Both the position numbers and the translations under genes were made by a program. Positions 1 through 8,369 of a DNA stretch of 64,000 nt are shown here, piece after piece. Numbering within the stretch: the first letter of the stretch is position 1; every line of letters begins with the position of its first letter. A model generated the notes under the pieces. It made no database searches, had not been told where the DNA came from, and worked only from the letters and a program-made list of their open reading frames with translations. Origin of the DNA: HGM20899 sp964615195. Its GTDB lineage: Bacteria > Pseudomonadota > Gammaproteobacteria > Enterobacterales > Succinivibrionaceae. The stretch is from NCBI GenBank assembly GCA_964615195.1, contig CAZTNG010000002.1:1-64000 (forward strand), given 5' to 3'.

Positions 1-77
1 TATAATTATACACACTCAAAATTAAAATAAATGTAACATTTATCACACAAATAACTAAATATTAACAATTAAATAAC

Positions 78-101
78 AAAACCCCGCATTCGCGGGGTTT
101 T
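78..101. terminator. Rho-independent terminator after the PKD lipoprotein gene
   Basis: A perfect 10-bp stem (aaaaccccgc / gcggggtttt) closes a 4-nt loop. It lies about 20 nt past the stop codon of the minus-strand lipoprotein gene. The stem itself ends in four T on either strand, so it could stop transcription from both sides. Bases 1-77 are AT-rich and hold no gene I can see. Confidence 0.85.
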
Positions 102-121
102 CAATAAATATTAAAATATAC

Positions 122-1579
122 TTAATCAAGAGTACATTTTAAATCTGCATCTGCACAGTTTGCAGGACATTCTGTAGAACATACACCAGATGAACAAGGA
201 TCTTCTTCACAATTTGCTGGACATTCTGTAGAACATACACCTGATGAGCAATCAGTAATTTGTTTAACACTTACAGTTTTAGAATAATTGGAAGTGTCTT
301 GACCATCGCTAGCTTTAAGTACAATTGTATATGTACCATCTTCACCATATGTATAACTAAATGACGAACTAGAATTAGTTAAACTTTTACCATCACCCAT
401 ATTCCAATTATATGACAAAATGTCTCCATCTTTATCAGTACTTGAATTAGTAATTTTTACTGTTAAACCTGATTGTACAACACTAAATAAAGCTACAGGA
501 GCAGTATTTACAGGATTATCACCACAGTTTGTACAGGTAACAGTTATTGGAACACTAGTACTTGAGTATTTATTACCATCATTAACAATTAAATTTACTT
601 GATATGTACCAGCAACTGAATATGTATGAGTTGGATTTGTTACTTTTTCATTTGCACTTCCATCTCCAAAGGACCAAGTATATTCAAGAATATCGCCATC
701 TGAATCACTAGAATTATTTGTAAATGTAACAGTTAACCCATCAACAATGTGCGCAAAAGAAGCAACAGGTGCCGCATTTTCTATGTTTGGAAGTATAATA
801 TTAGAAAATGGATTTTCGCCTGTATCACCACCAAAAGCCACTTTAATTTGTGAAATAATGTTATCTTTGGTCATATCATTAGCTAGCGCTTTTGTAATTT
901 GGGCATATGAACCTTCTATCAAAAATGTTATATCAGACTGATTACCATTTATAGTAGTTTTAAAAGCCATACCAATTTGATATAACGCATCTTGAAGAAT
1001 TGCATATTCATTATTTACAGTAGAATCAGAAGTATTAACAGTTGAGAAATCCACTGTTTGATCTAATCCTAATACTGCAGATAACTTGCTAGCAGAACCG
1101 TACGTATCTTGCAAACTTGATAAAGTACTTAAATACAAAGTATCATAAGTAATATCATTATTGGATTGTGTAGAAACTGTTTTTTGCACATTATTTAAAG
1201 AATATTTTAGTAATAAACCATTATTACCTACTGCTATAATTTTTTTATTTTCGTAATTTGCAACACTATCAGATTCCCATGACAATAACGCATATCCTTT
1301 ATCATCAATTCTACCAACGACAGTATCACTACTAGTACAATTTAAGTCTTCATTTTCATCTAAGCATACTAAAACATCGCTTACTGATAAAGCTGAATTT
1401 TCTGCCGCAACAGCTTCTCCACCTGCTACATTGTCAGATTCTGCTGATACATATACAGGAACACTAACCATCGTTGTTGATGTTGATACATCAGAACCTG
1501 ATGATCCGCCACCGCCACCGCATGCAGTAAGAGCTATTCCAGACATTACAGCTAAAGCATATTTTGTGAGTTTAAACAT
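122..1579 (-). CDS. Lipoprotein with two PKD domains and a Cys-rich C-terminal tail
   Basis: 485 residues; I do not recognise a named family for the whole protein. The N-terminus is a lipoprotein signal with lipobox L-T-A-C (Cys20) followed by a Gly/Ser-rich linker. Residues about 40-260 form a region starting with a stretch like carboxypeptidase-regulatory/Cna-B folds (VLVCLDENEDLNC). Two PKD domains follow at about 270-350 and 363-440, each with the W-x-F/M-GDG and YTY/HTYS motifs. The tail carries two copies of CSSGVCSTECPANC. The ATG is preceded by AGAGG at good spacing. It follows the amylase-pullulanase gene by 67 nt, separated by a hairpin, so it is probably co-transcribed. PKD and Cys-rich modules also occur in that enzyme, which suggests a surface partner, anchor or starch-binding role (inference). 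Confidence 0.8.
   Translation of the reverse strand: MFKLTKYALAVMSGIALTACGGGGGSSGSDVSTSTTMVSVPVYVSAESDNVAGGEAVAAENSALSVSDVLVCLDENEDLNCTSSDTVVGRIDDKGYALLSWESDSVANYENKKIIAVGNNGLLLKYSLNNVQKTVSTQSNNDITYDTLYLSTLSSLQDTYGSASKLSAVLGLDQTVDFSTVNTSDSTVNNEYAILQDALYQIGMAFKTTINGNQSDITFLIEGSYAQITKALANDMTKDNIISQIKVAFGGDTGENPFSNIILPNIENAAPVASFAHIVDGLTVTFTNNSSDSDGDILEYTWSFGDGSANEKVTNPTHTYSVAGTYQVNLIVNDGNKYSSTSVPITVTCTNCGDNPVNTAPVALFSVVQSGLTVKITNSSTDKDGDILSYNWNMGDGKSLTNSSSSFSYTYGEDGTYTIVLKASDGQDTSNYSKTVSVKQITDCSSGVCSTECPANCEEDPCSSGVCSTECPANCADADLKCTLD
155..250 (-). repeat. Imperfect 42-bp direct repeat encoding CSSGVCSTECPANC
   Basis: Two 42-bp copies, 155-196 and 209-250, differ at only a few bases and are separated by 12 bp. 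They encode the duplicated Cys-rich motif in the lipoprotein tail. The near identity at DNA level points to recent duplication. Confidence 0.75.
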
Positions 1580-1597
1580 TTATATAACCTCTAAATT

Positions 1598-1637
1598 ACT
1601 GGTTTAACCAGTCATAGTCCTGGCTTATGCCAGGACT
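1598..1637 (-). other. Intercistronic hairpins between amylase-pullulanase and lipoprotein genes
   Basis: Two perfect inverted repeats sit in the 67-nt gap: agtcctggc / gccaggact (9-bp stem, 4-nt loop, 1616-1637) and actggt / accagt (6-bp stem, 1598-1612). Neither is followed by a clear T-run on the minus strand, so full termination is unlikely. A role in RNA processing or in uneven expression of the two genes is more plausible. Confidence 0.55.
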
Positions 1638-1646
1638 TAGCTTTAA

Positions 1647-4600
1647 TTATTTATACCAAACCGTTACTGCAGTGCCTTCAGCAGTTGAGTTTCCAGTTGT
1701 GCCATCACTATTTACAGTAACACCATTTACCTTCTTCTTCCAACCATCGACACCATCTATAGTGATATTTGAACCACTGTTTATAACAAGTTTAATATTG
1801 CTCCAAGTATCACCAACAGCAGAACCATTGATATCAACAACAATTGCACCATTTTGTCCATAAGTAGAAACATTAGACTCTATTTGGTTTCTCGTTGTCA
1901 TTCTAAATGCAGGGTGCAACTTACGCATTGCAATCATTTCTTTATAATAGTTATATGTTGCCGCATTAGTTTTCTTCAATCCCCACTTTATATTATTTAC
2001 ATCTCCTGCTGTATTATATGAATTATGGTTACCATTTTTAGATCTTCCAAATTCAACACCAGCGTGTAAGAATGGAATGCCTTGGCTAACTAACATAATA
2101 CCATTACCATACGCTTGAAGCCTTGATGCATATTCTTTGTCTGTGGTCATAAGAGCTATCTTATCTGCCATAGTCAAATTATCGTGAGCAGTTAGGTAGT
2201 TAATTGATTGTTCAGGATCTGCAGCGAACAAAGGTGTCCAAGAATTGGTATTATCACCAATTGCCCCCTTTACACCAGCTGATACACATTCAACATTATT
2301 AGACACACCTGATCCTAAATCATTGTATGTTTGATTGAACATAAATCCACCAACAGAATTATCACTTCCACCTTTTACACATTCGCGGTATTTACCATTG
2401 AATACGCCTACATGTCCACTTACAGCTTGACGAATAGAACCTAAACGAACTCTAGTTGACTCTGATGGATCTGTAGCATAACCATTCCAAGGCTCACCAT
2501 ACATTAGGAAATTACGAGAAGGATATTTATTATTTAAGTATTCACCCCATTGTTTAAAATCTGCAACATCAAAAATGCCAACCAAATCAAAACGGAAGCC
2601 ATCAATATTGTATTCTGTAGCCCAATATTCAAGTGAATCTTGAATAAATCTGCTTACCATATCTTCTTTAGGATCTGTTGAATTACCACAACCTGAAAGG
2701 TCAACGGAAGTATAGTACTTACCAGTAATATTTTGGAACATTTCCTTGTTATATGTATGATTATAAACAACATCCATGACTACACGAATACCATTCTTAT
2801 GGAATTCGTTAACCATTTCCTTAAACTCTTTAACCTTCTTCTTATATTCCTCTGTTTTAAATACTGATGAATAACGATCTTCAGGAACGTTGAAATTTAC
2901 AGGATCGTAACCCCAGTTATAGCATGAAGTACTTTGGGAATCCACGTCTGAACATGACCCATAATCGTACACAGGAAGTAACTGTATATGTGTAATTCCT
3001 AGCTCTTTTAAATGGTCAATTCCTGATGCTAACCCATCACTAGATTTAGTTCCAGTTTCAACCATACCAAGGTAGCGACCTTTATTTTCAGAAGATACAC
3101 CTGAAGATGAATCTATCGTAAAATCGCGAACATGAGCTTCATAAATCACAGCATCTTCTCTGTTTACAAATGCTGGACGTTGATACCAACCTTCAGATAA
3201 ATCAGTGTCTCGCATATTCATTACAATATTACGATTATCGGAAGCTACTACTCCTACACCGTCAGAACCAGAATAACTTGTTGGAACAACCATTTTACCA
3301 TAAGGATCTCTAACTGCATTTCCATTAACCTTAAATTGGTAAGGAATTAAATCAAGATCCCCAGCTACTGTTACTTCATAAACATCAGAATAACTACCAT
3401 ATGAAGTTTTTGTTAAAGGATATGATTTTCCATCAACTTCTACTGTAACATTGGAACTATCAGGGGACCAAATTCTAAAAGTTGTACTTTCTTTAGAATA
3501 AACAGCTCCTAGGAAATCATAAGCATAAGAAGATACTTCACAATTACTAGTCGTTCCGTCTGCAGTACAATTTGCTTTTGTATCATCAGATGAAACAGTC
3601 GAACAATCTGTTCCTTCACAGATTCCATCTACACAATCAGAACCAGCATTACAACTAGTACCACATAAAGAGCCCTCACAGGTATCACTAATACAATCAG
3701 TACCCTGACATACACCATCAATACAATCTGAACCTGATGTACAAATTGTTCCACACAAAGAACCTTCACATAACTGACTAGTAGCCTTAATTGTTAATGT
3801 GTTAGTACTTGCATTGAAAGTAAGATTAAACGATCCATCCTCAACAGCTAGATAATCACCTGATGCTGTAAGAGCATTACCTTCTTTACCTCCAAGGATA
3901 ATACATTGAACACCATTTAAAGCTTCTATTTTTAACTTGTTAGTACCCTTTGTAAAACTTACGTCATCTAAAGTCCAAATATTAATGTTAGATGAATCTT
4001 GTTTAAATAATACTGTTCCAAAATCATCTTCAGAAGATCTTAATGCAACTTTACTATAAACTTGAGTTACCTCATTCTTAACAGTAACAGAAGAATTTGA
4101 ACTCTTGCTACCACCATTAGTATCTGTAACTGTCAAAGTTATTTTGTAGGTGCCAGCTGCTTTATAAGTTACTGATGGAGATTTTTCAGAAGAAGTGGTA
4201 CCATCGCCGAAATCCCATGAATATGATAAAGTATCACCATCGGCATCAGTAGAAGTATTATTAGTGCTAACAGTTAAGCCTGAAATACTTGTTGTAAAAG
4301 AAGCAACAGGAATAGTATTAGCCGACACTTCAGTTAAAGTAAATTTCATTGTTGTATCATCAATAGATAATACATATTTACCAACACCATTTAGAGTCAC
4401 ACTACCAGTTGAACTTTTATTTACTGCTAATGAATCTGCAGAAGTTCCTGCTCCATAAATAGTTCCAGTCCATGAACAACCATCAGTTACTTTGAAGCTT
4501 TGATTAGTATTGTTTGAATCTCCAGTACCATCAAGATCAAGAGTAATCGACCATTTACCAGTCTTTGCACTAAAAGTCATCTTATCCTGAGCCCAACTAT

Positions 4601-6299
4601 TGGACGTACCAGCATAACATAGGTTTTTGGTTGTCGTATAATTAATCTGACATTCATCTTCGTCAGGATTTAATAAACAATAACAACCATCAGCTGAAGG
4701 ATTTAATTCACAATATGACTTACATTGTCCATTTGAATTTGTTTCCTCGCCCTTACATAAGCAAGATTGAGTTTGCGAACCTGTTGTTGAACAATATGCA
4801 GTACAAGTTGACTTATCACTATCACTTGAACATAAACAAGCAGCACCACTAGGATCAGTCTCACAAGGATCTGTTTGCTTTCCACACCACTCGCCTACAC
4901 AAATAGCAGCCGCTTTTCTACTTTTAACTGAAATAGTTGCTTTACCATTACTAACAGTAACAGAATTACCACCACAAGGGTCAATTGCACCTAAAATGTC
5001 ACAATACGTACCATCAGGAACTTCTACACTAAATTCTTTAGTAAAATCACTACCTGTAGTATTCATTACATAAAAGCCTTTTGAGCCTCTATTAATCCAT
5101 AAAGCACCATCACTATATGCTTTACTTGTTACTGCTTGATCTCGCGTTGCTCTTGCAAAACGGAATGCATTTAAAACCATAGGTTCACGGTGTTGACACA
5201 GCCAACCACCTTCACATCGCGCGGAAGAGATTGGGCCTGCAGGATCATGTTCAGAGAAGGAATAACCAGAATATACTTGACGAACTTTTCCATAAGGCCA
5301 AACGACTAGCCATGATTGAGCCATAGTATATTTATCATTATTCTGTGTAGGCATTGAACATGTACCAGCAGAACAACGATGAAATTCATCATCATGATTG
5401 TTTACAAAAACTTCAGAGTTATCGCTTCCTAAACTACCACCCAAATTTAGTGCATTTCCAAAATTTTCGTTTTGAAAAACATCTGTCATTGAACCAACAT
5501 AACCAAAATCAGTAACAACTGTATTCCCATTCCCAGTATATTTATTAGGTTGAATATCAGCTGCCTCACCATTCGCACCGATTACTTCATAATATGCAGG
5601 AGGTCTTACACCACCGAGTTTAGACTGTACTTTTTGAAAGATTGATTCGAGATCTGTATAACCCATATGCTTTGCAGCATCAACACGGAAGCCATAAACT
5701 CCCATCTCGTGTAAATTTGCAAGATAAGAAGCTATCTTATCTTGAGTTGCACTATCTTCAGTATATAAATCAGGCATACCTGATAATGCGCATGTTCTTA
5801 CATGGTTAGCATCACCATAACTACTAATAGTACAGCCAGACGTATGGAAATTTGAAGAATCTAAATCTGGATAATAATAACTACCCGCGTTAAACGAGCT
5901 TCCACCATAACCAGTATTACCCATGCTACCACGTTGGTTAAAAACAGCATCAGCAAAAATCTTTACACCAGCATCATTACAGGCTTTAAGCATTGCTTTA
6001 AGTTCAGCTTCATTACCTGTCATAGTTGTAAAATTAGTAAAGTTTACAGGTTGATAAACTGCCCACCATGCATCATTTTTATTAATATGTTCAGCAGGTT
6101 GAGATATCTGAACACCATCAACACCAGCTGGACCTAAATATTCAGTACATTCCTTAGCAATACTGTTATAGCTCCACTGGAACGGGTGGATAATAACCAT
6201 TTCACTTTCATAGCTTGCGGCCTGTGCCACACCAAATGAAAGCATTAAAGAGCCTACTGATGCGGCGATCAGTTTTACTCCTGTTTTTCTCTTAATCAT
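1647..6299 (-). CDS. Secreted bifunctional alpha-amylase / type I pullulanase
   Basis: 1550 residues from the ATG at 6299, which has GGAG 8 nt upstream. Signal peptide about 1-27 (AQA|AS), without a lipobox. A GH13 alpha-amylase (actinobacterial/animal-like, residues about 30-400) has nucleophile D207 (GFRVDAAKH), acid E238 (YYEV) and D303 (NNHDDE), then a beta C-domain. Next come a Cys-rich linker (about 480-555), a starch-binding-like module (CYAGTSNSW, about 560-650), a PKD domain (about 655-735), a second small beta module, and two tandem 30-residue Cys-rich repeats. The C-terminus is a CBM48-like domain and a type I pullulanase domain (YNWGYDP, D1238, E1269, D1373). It should cut alpha-1,4 and alpha-1,6 bonds of starch outside the cell. 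The T2SS operon upstream is the likely exporter. Catalytic assignment is firm; the binding modules are tentative. Confidence 0.92.
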   Translation of the reverse strand: MIKRKTGVKLIAASVGSLMLSFGVAQAASYESEMVIIHPFQWSYNSIAKECTEYLGPAGVDGVQISQPAEHINKNDAWWAVYQPVNFTNFTTMTGNEAELKAMLKACNDAGVKIFADAVFNQRGSMGNTGYGGSSFNAGSYYYPDLDSSNFHTSGCTISSYGDANHVRTCALSGMPDLYTEDSATQDKIASYLANLHEMGVYGFRVDAAKHMGYTDLESIFQKVQSKLGGVRPPAYYEVIGANGEAADIQPNKYTGNGNTVVTDFGYVGSMTDVFQNENFGNALNLGGSLGSDNSEVFVNNHDDEFHRCSAGTCSMPTQNNDKYTMAQSWLVVWPYGKVRQVYSGYSFSEHDPAGPISSARCEGGWLCQHREPMVLNAFRFARATRDQAVTSKAYSDGALWINRGSKGFYVMNTTGSDFTKEFSVEVPDGTYCDILGAIDPCGGNSVTVSNGKATISVKSRKAAAICVGEWCGKQTDPCETDPSGAACLCSSDSDKSTCTAYCSTTGSQTQSCLCKGEETNSNGQCKSYCELNPSADGCYCLLNPDEDECQINYTTTKNLCYAGTSNSWAQDKMTFSAKTGKWSITLDLDGTGDSNNTNQSFKVTDGCSWTGTIYGAGTSADSLAVNKSSTGSVTLNGVGKYVLSIDDTTMKFTLTEVSANTIPVASFTTSISGLTVSTNNTSTDADGDTLSYSWDFGDGTTSSEKSPSVTYKAAGTYKITLTVTDTNGGSKSSNSSVTVKNEVTQVYSKVALRSSEDDFGTVLFKQDSSNINIWTLDDVSFTKGTNKLKIEALNGVQCIILGGKEGNALTASGDYLAVEDGSFNLTFNASTNTLTIKATSQLCEGSLCGTICTSGSDCIDGVCQGTDCISDTCEGSLCGTSCNAGSDCVDGICEGTDCSTVSSDDTKANCTADGTTSNCEVSSYAYDFLGAVYSKESTTFRIWSPDSSNVTVEVDGKSYPLTKTSYGSYSDVYEVTVAGDLDLIPYQFKVNGNAVRDPYGKMVVPTSYSGSDGVGVVASDNRNIVMNMRDTDLSEGWYQRPAFVNREDAVIYEAHVRDFTIDSSSGVSSENKGRYLGMVETGTKSSDGLASGIDHLKELGITHIQLLPVYDYGSCSDVDSQSTSCYNWGYDPVNFNVPEDRYSSVFKTEEYKKKVKEFKEMVNEFHKNGIRVVMDVVYNHTYNKEMFQNITGKYYTSVDLSGCGNSTDPKEDMVSRFIQDSLEYWATEYNIDGFRFDLVGIFDVADFKQWGEYLNNKYPSRNFLMYGEPWNGYATDPSESTRVRLGSIRQAVSGHVGVFNGKYRECVKGGSDNSVGGFMFNQTYNDLGSGVSNNVECVSAGVKGAIGDNTNSWTPLFAADPEQSINYLTAHDNLTMADKIALMTTDKEYASRLQAYGNGIMLVSQGIPFLHAGVEFGRSKNGNHNSYNTAGDVNNIKWGLKKTNAATYNYYKEMIAMRKLHPAFRMTTRNQIESNVSTYGQNGAIVVDINGSAVGDTWSNIKLVINSGSNITIDGVDGWKKKVNGVTVNSDGTTGNSTAEGTAVTVWYK
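3591..3770 (-). repeat. Two tandem 90-bp Cys-rich repeats inside the amylase-pullulanase gene
   Basis: Copies at 3681-3770 and 3591-3680 encode 30-residue units beginning CEGSLCGT and ending GTDC plus four residues. Each has six Cys in the same positions. They lie between the second beta module and the CBM48/pullulanase part, so they look like a disulphide-rich spacer. Confidence 0.8.
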
Positions 6300-6345
6300 T
6301 GGTTCAACTCCATGATGAATATTAACGAGAACAGCCAAAGGCTAA

Positions 6346-6361
6346 ATGCAAACGTTTTCAT
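6346..6361. promoter_or_regulatory. LacI/PurR-family operator upstream of amylase-pullulanase gene
   Basis: ATGCAAACGTTTTCAT has the central AAACGTTT palindrome and flanks of the LacI/GalR family, and closely matches the PurR consensus ACGCAAACGTTTTCNT. It ends about 47 nt upstream of the start codon, where a repressor could block transcription. Control by a maltose-type LacI regulator or by PurR is inference; no regulator gene is in the window. Confidence 0.55.
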
Positions 6362-6400
6362 AAACTGTTAGACTTTATCATATTAACACAATTTAAACGC

Positions 6401-6435
6401 AAAAATGTTAATTTAAATCACAAATTAACATTTTT
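6401..6435. terminator. 14-bp inverted repeat between nudE and the amylase-pullulanase gene
   Basis: A perfect 14-bp repeat (aaaaatgttaattt / aaattaacattttt) flanks a 7-nt spacer. It is purely AT-rich but ends in T-runs on both strands. It sits 70 nt after the nudE stop and about 100 nt before the amylase start. It could be a weak terminator of the gsp-nudE operon or a binding site in the amylase promoter region. Confidence 0.45.
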
Positions 6436-6504
6436 TTTACATTTATAGTAAAGCTTATCTAGTATGGTATAATAAAATACTTTATTAAATTTTTTCTTTG
6501 AACA

Positions 6505-7053
6505 TCACTTATTAAGTACGTTTAAAGCATGCATTAAGCCAACAATACATCTGCTTTCACGTAATTCTGAATTAGGATCATTAAGAAGGGAAGTAGCTTT
6601 ACCTATTGAAATTATTTCTTTTATTATTTCTTCTGGTTCATCACCTGTAAATAGTTTTGAATCAAATAAGTCCTCTGCTAAATAAATGTGCATTATTAAG
6701 CTCATAAATCCTGGAGCAAAATTTATTGTTCTTAAATGTGTCAATTTTCTGCAACCTAAACCTATTTCCTCTTGCAACTCTCTTTTAGCACAATCTTCAG
6801 GAGTTTCGCCTGAATCTATTTTTCCCTTCGTAAAACCAAGCTCATACTGCTCAGTTCCAACACAATACTCTCTTGAAAAAATAAAATTTTCACCATCAAA
6901 AGGAATAACCATCACCGCCCCTGCACCAGAACGCAACCTTTCATAAGTAGAACAAACTCCGTTGGAAAATTTAAGATCAACGCCTTCAATTGTAAAAAGC
7001 CTACTTTGTGTCAAGACCCTTGTTTCCATTATTTGGGGTGGTACTTTTTTCAA
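6505..7053 (-). CDS. nudE: ADP-sugar / ADP compounds hydrolase NudE (Nudix)
   Basis: 182 residues, close to E. coli NudE along its length (SRLFTIEGVDLKFSNGV, GTEQYELGFTKG). The Nudix box G-x5-E-x7-REL-x-EE-x-GLG is intact (GKIDSGE...RELQEEIGLG). The family hydrolyses ADP-ribose, Ap3A and NADH in the cytoplasm. The start is a TTG one base after the gspN stop, chosen because AGGGGAG lies 8 nt upstream; the next ATG (7029) has no ribosome site. It is the last gene of the gsp operon, a linkage also known in Vibrio and Shewanella. Confidence 0.92.
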   Translation of the reverse strand: MKKVPPQIMETRVLTQSRLFTIEGVDLKFSNGVCSTYERLRSGAGAVMVIPFDGENFIFSREYCVGTEQYELGFTKGKIDSGETPEDCAKRELQEEIGLGCRKLTHLRTINFAPGFMSLIMHIYLAEDLFDSKLFTGDEPEEIIKEIISIGKATSLLNDPNSELRESRCIVGLMHALNVLNK

Positions 7054-7054
7054 T

Positions 7055-7840
7055 TTAGAAACTCCCCTTATAATCTATTCTAATATTTCCTTCAGCGTCA
7101 GGTTTTCCTATCATATTTAAAATTGAAATTAAACTATCAGGAATTGAACCCTTTGGTCTAATAGATCCTGAAACTTGAACATTATTCATATTTTTAATTA
7201 TAACTTTAATATTCTGACACTTAAATTGTTCTGACTCTTGGTCAATAATAATATTAACAATATTGACATCACCATTAGGATTTTCCAAGGATACATTTAT
7301 TTTCCCCAAATCAATCATTAAACTTGGATCAAAAGGATGCTGAATCATTACATCGTTAAAATGTATACTACCATTCACAGCTTTTAATGTACCATTTTTA
7401 TTCAAAGAAATATTTCTTAAATTTGTTTGAATTACACCTTCAGCCTTAATAGGGAACGGTAATTTAAGGAAAGGCAAAATTTTTGATATATAACTTTTAA
7501 GTTCAACTTTTGATAAATATATTTCCTTATTTAAATCAAAAATATTCAAATCAAAACTTCCACGGACTAGTTCAGGATCTCTAATATTTACAGACAAACC
7601 TCTACCAAAAACCAAGGTAAAAAAATTAATTTTCCAGTTAACATTGGTAATTCTACTTTCTGCAATATCAATTGTTTCAATCTTACCATTCCATAAATCT
7701 CCGCTTACATTGTACAATTTAACGTTTTTAGGAAGATCTACGAAAGACATTAATTTATTAGCTGGTGCTAAATAAATTAAAAAAAAGACAAAAAAAACAA
7801 CTAGAAAAATTGCTCTTACTACTATTTTACTGGCCATCAT
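7055..7840 (-). CDS. gspN: Type II secretion system protein N
   Basis: About 261 residues. One N-terminal membrane segment (IVVRAIFLVVFFVFFLIYLAP) is followed by a periplasmic beta-rich domain that opens with VSGDLWNGK, the typical GspN 'xxGxxWxG' stretch. GspN is a poorly understood T2SS accessory protein in the inner membrane, missing from many systems. The ATG at 7840 has AAGGA 8 nt upstream; an earlier in-frame ATG at 7849 abuts that site and is less likely. It overlaps the gspM end and is translationally coupled to nudE. Confidence 0.85.
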   Translation of the reverse strand: MMASKIVVRAIFLVVFFVFFLIYLAPANKLMSFVDLPKNVKLYNVSGDLWNGKIETIDIAESRITNVNWKINFFTLVFGRGLSVNIRDPELVRGSFDLNIFDLNKEIYLSKVELKSYISKILPFLKLPFPIKAEGVIQTNLRNISLNKNGTLKAVNGSIHFNDVMIQHPFDPSLMIDLGKINVSLENPNGDVNIVNIIIDQESEQFKCQNIKVIIKNMNNVQVSGSIRPKGSIPDSLISILNMIGKPDAEGNIRIDYKGSF

Positions 7841-8369
7841 CTTCTTCATCCTTATCTAACCTAATCAATTGTAAATTAGCAATATAAACAACTGCATCAC
7901 CCTGTTTATCTAAAGTAATCTCATCTACTGTAACTCCATACTTATTTTCTAAGGTTCTTAACATTTGATTTATCTTAGCATAAGATTTTGCATCTTCAAT
8001 TTCAACTGAAGCATGTCTAGCATCAATTTCTTTAATTACAGCCCCTTGAATTCCATTTTCTTTAGCAGCCAAAATAGCAGATTTTTGAACAGACATTGAA
8101 TTATCAATAACTTGAACTGGAGTACTATTAACCTTGGAAGCATTCTGTAAAATAAAATTATAACCACTTTTAGCACGATCTAAGGCTATTCCTGCGCTTC
8201 GCAATTCTACAAATTTTGGATTAATAAAAATATAAAATAACGCAATTAAAACAATTAATATACTTACACAAGACGCAATGAGTTTTTCCTTTTTTGAACT
8301 TCTCTGAGATCTTTGAATAAGTAGCAAAAACTTACTTTTAACCATTGTTTTTAATTTATCAATTTTCAT
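7827..8369 (-). CDS. gspM: Type II secretion system protein M
   Basis: 180 residues: a short basic cytoplasmic tail, a membrane segment at about 34-50 (VSILIVLIALFYIFINP), and a periplasmic ferredoxin-like domain whose second half (RTLENKYGVTVDEITLDKQG) is typical of GspM. It pairs with GspL in the inner-membrane platform. Its ATG shares one base with the gspL stop (TAATG), implying coupled translation. Sequence conservation in this family is low, so position in the operon carries much of the assignment. Confidence 0.88.
   Translation of the reverse strand: MKIDKLKTMVKSKFLLLIQRSQRSSKKEKLIASCVSILIVLIALFYIFINPKFVELRSAGIALDRAKSGYNFILQNASKVNSTPVQVIDNSMSVQKSAILAAKENGIQGAVIKEIDARHASVEIEDAKSYAKINQMLRTLENKYGVTVDEITLDKQGDAVVYIANLQLIRLDKDEEDDGQ

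Noticed and set aside
420..941. Plus-strand open frames antisense to the PKD lipoprotein gene
   Set aside because: No ribosome sites and no recognisable protein; they mirror the coding frame of a well-supported gene.
3591..3770. Repeats inside the amylase-pullulanase gene, considered as a repeat array such as CRISPR
   Set aside because: The repeats are contiguous, in frame, and encode a regular Cys-rich protein motif with no spacers.
4703..4885. Minus-strand 60-codon frame within the amylase-pullulanase gene
   Set aside because: Overlaps the Cys-rich linker in another frame; no ribosome site and no protein features.
6408..6430. TGTGA-like sequence upstream of the amylase gene, considered as a CRP site
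   Set aside because: Only one half matches; the other half (TTAAC) does not fit TCACA, and the region is better described by the 14-bp inverted repeat.
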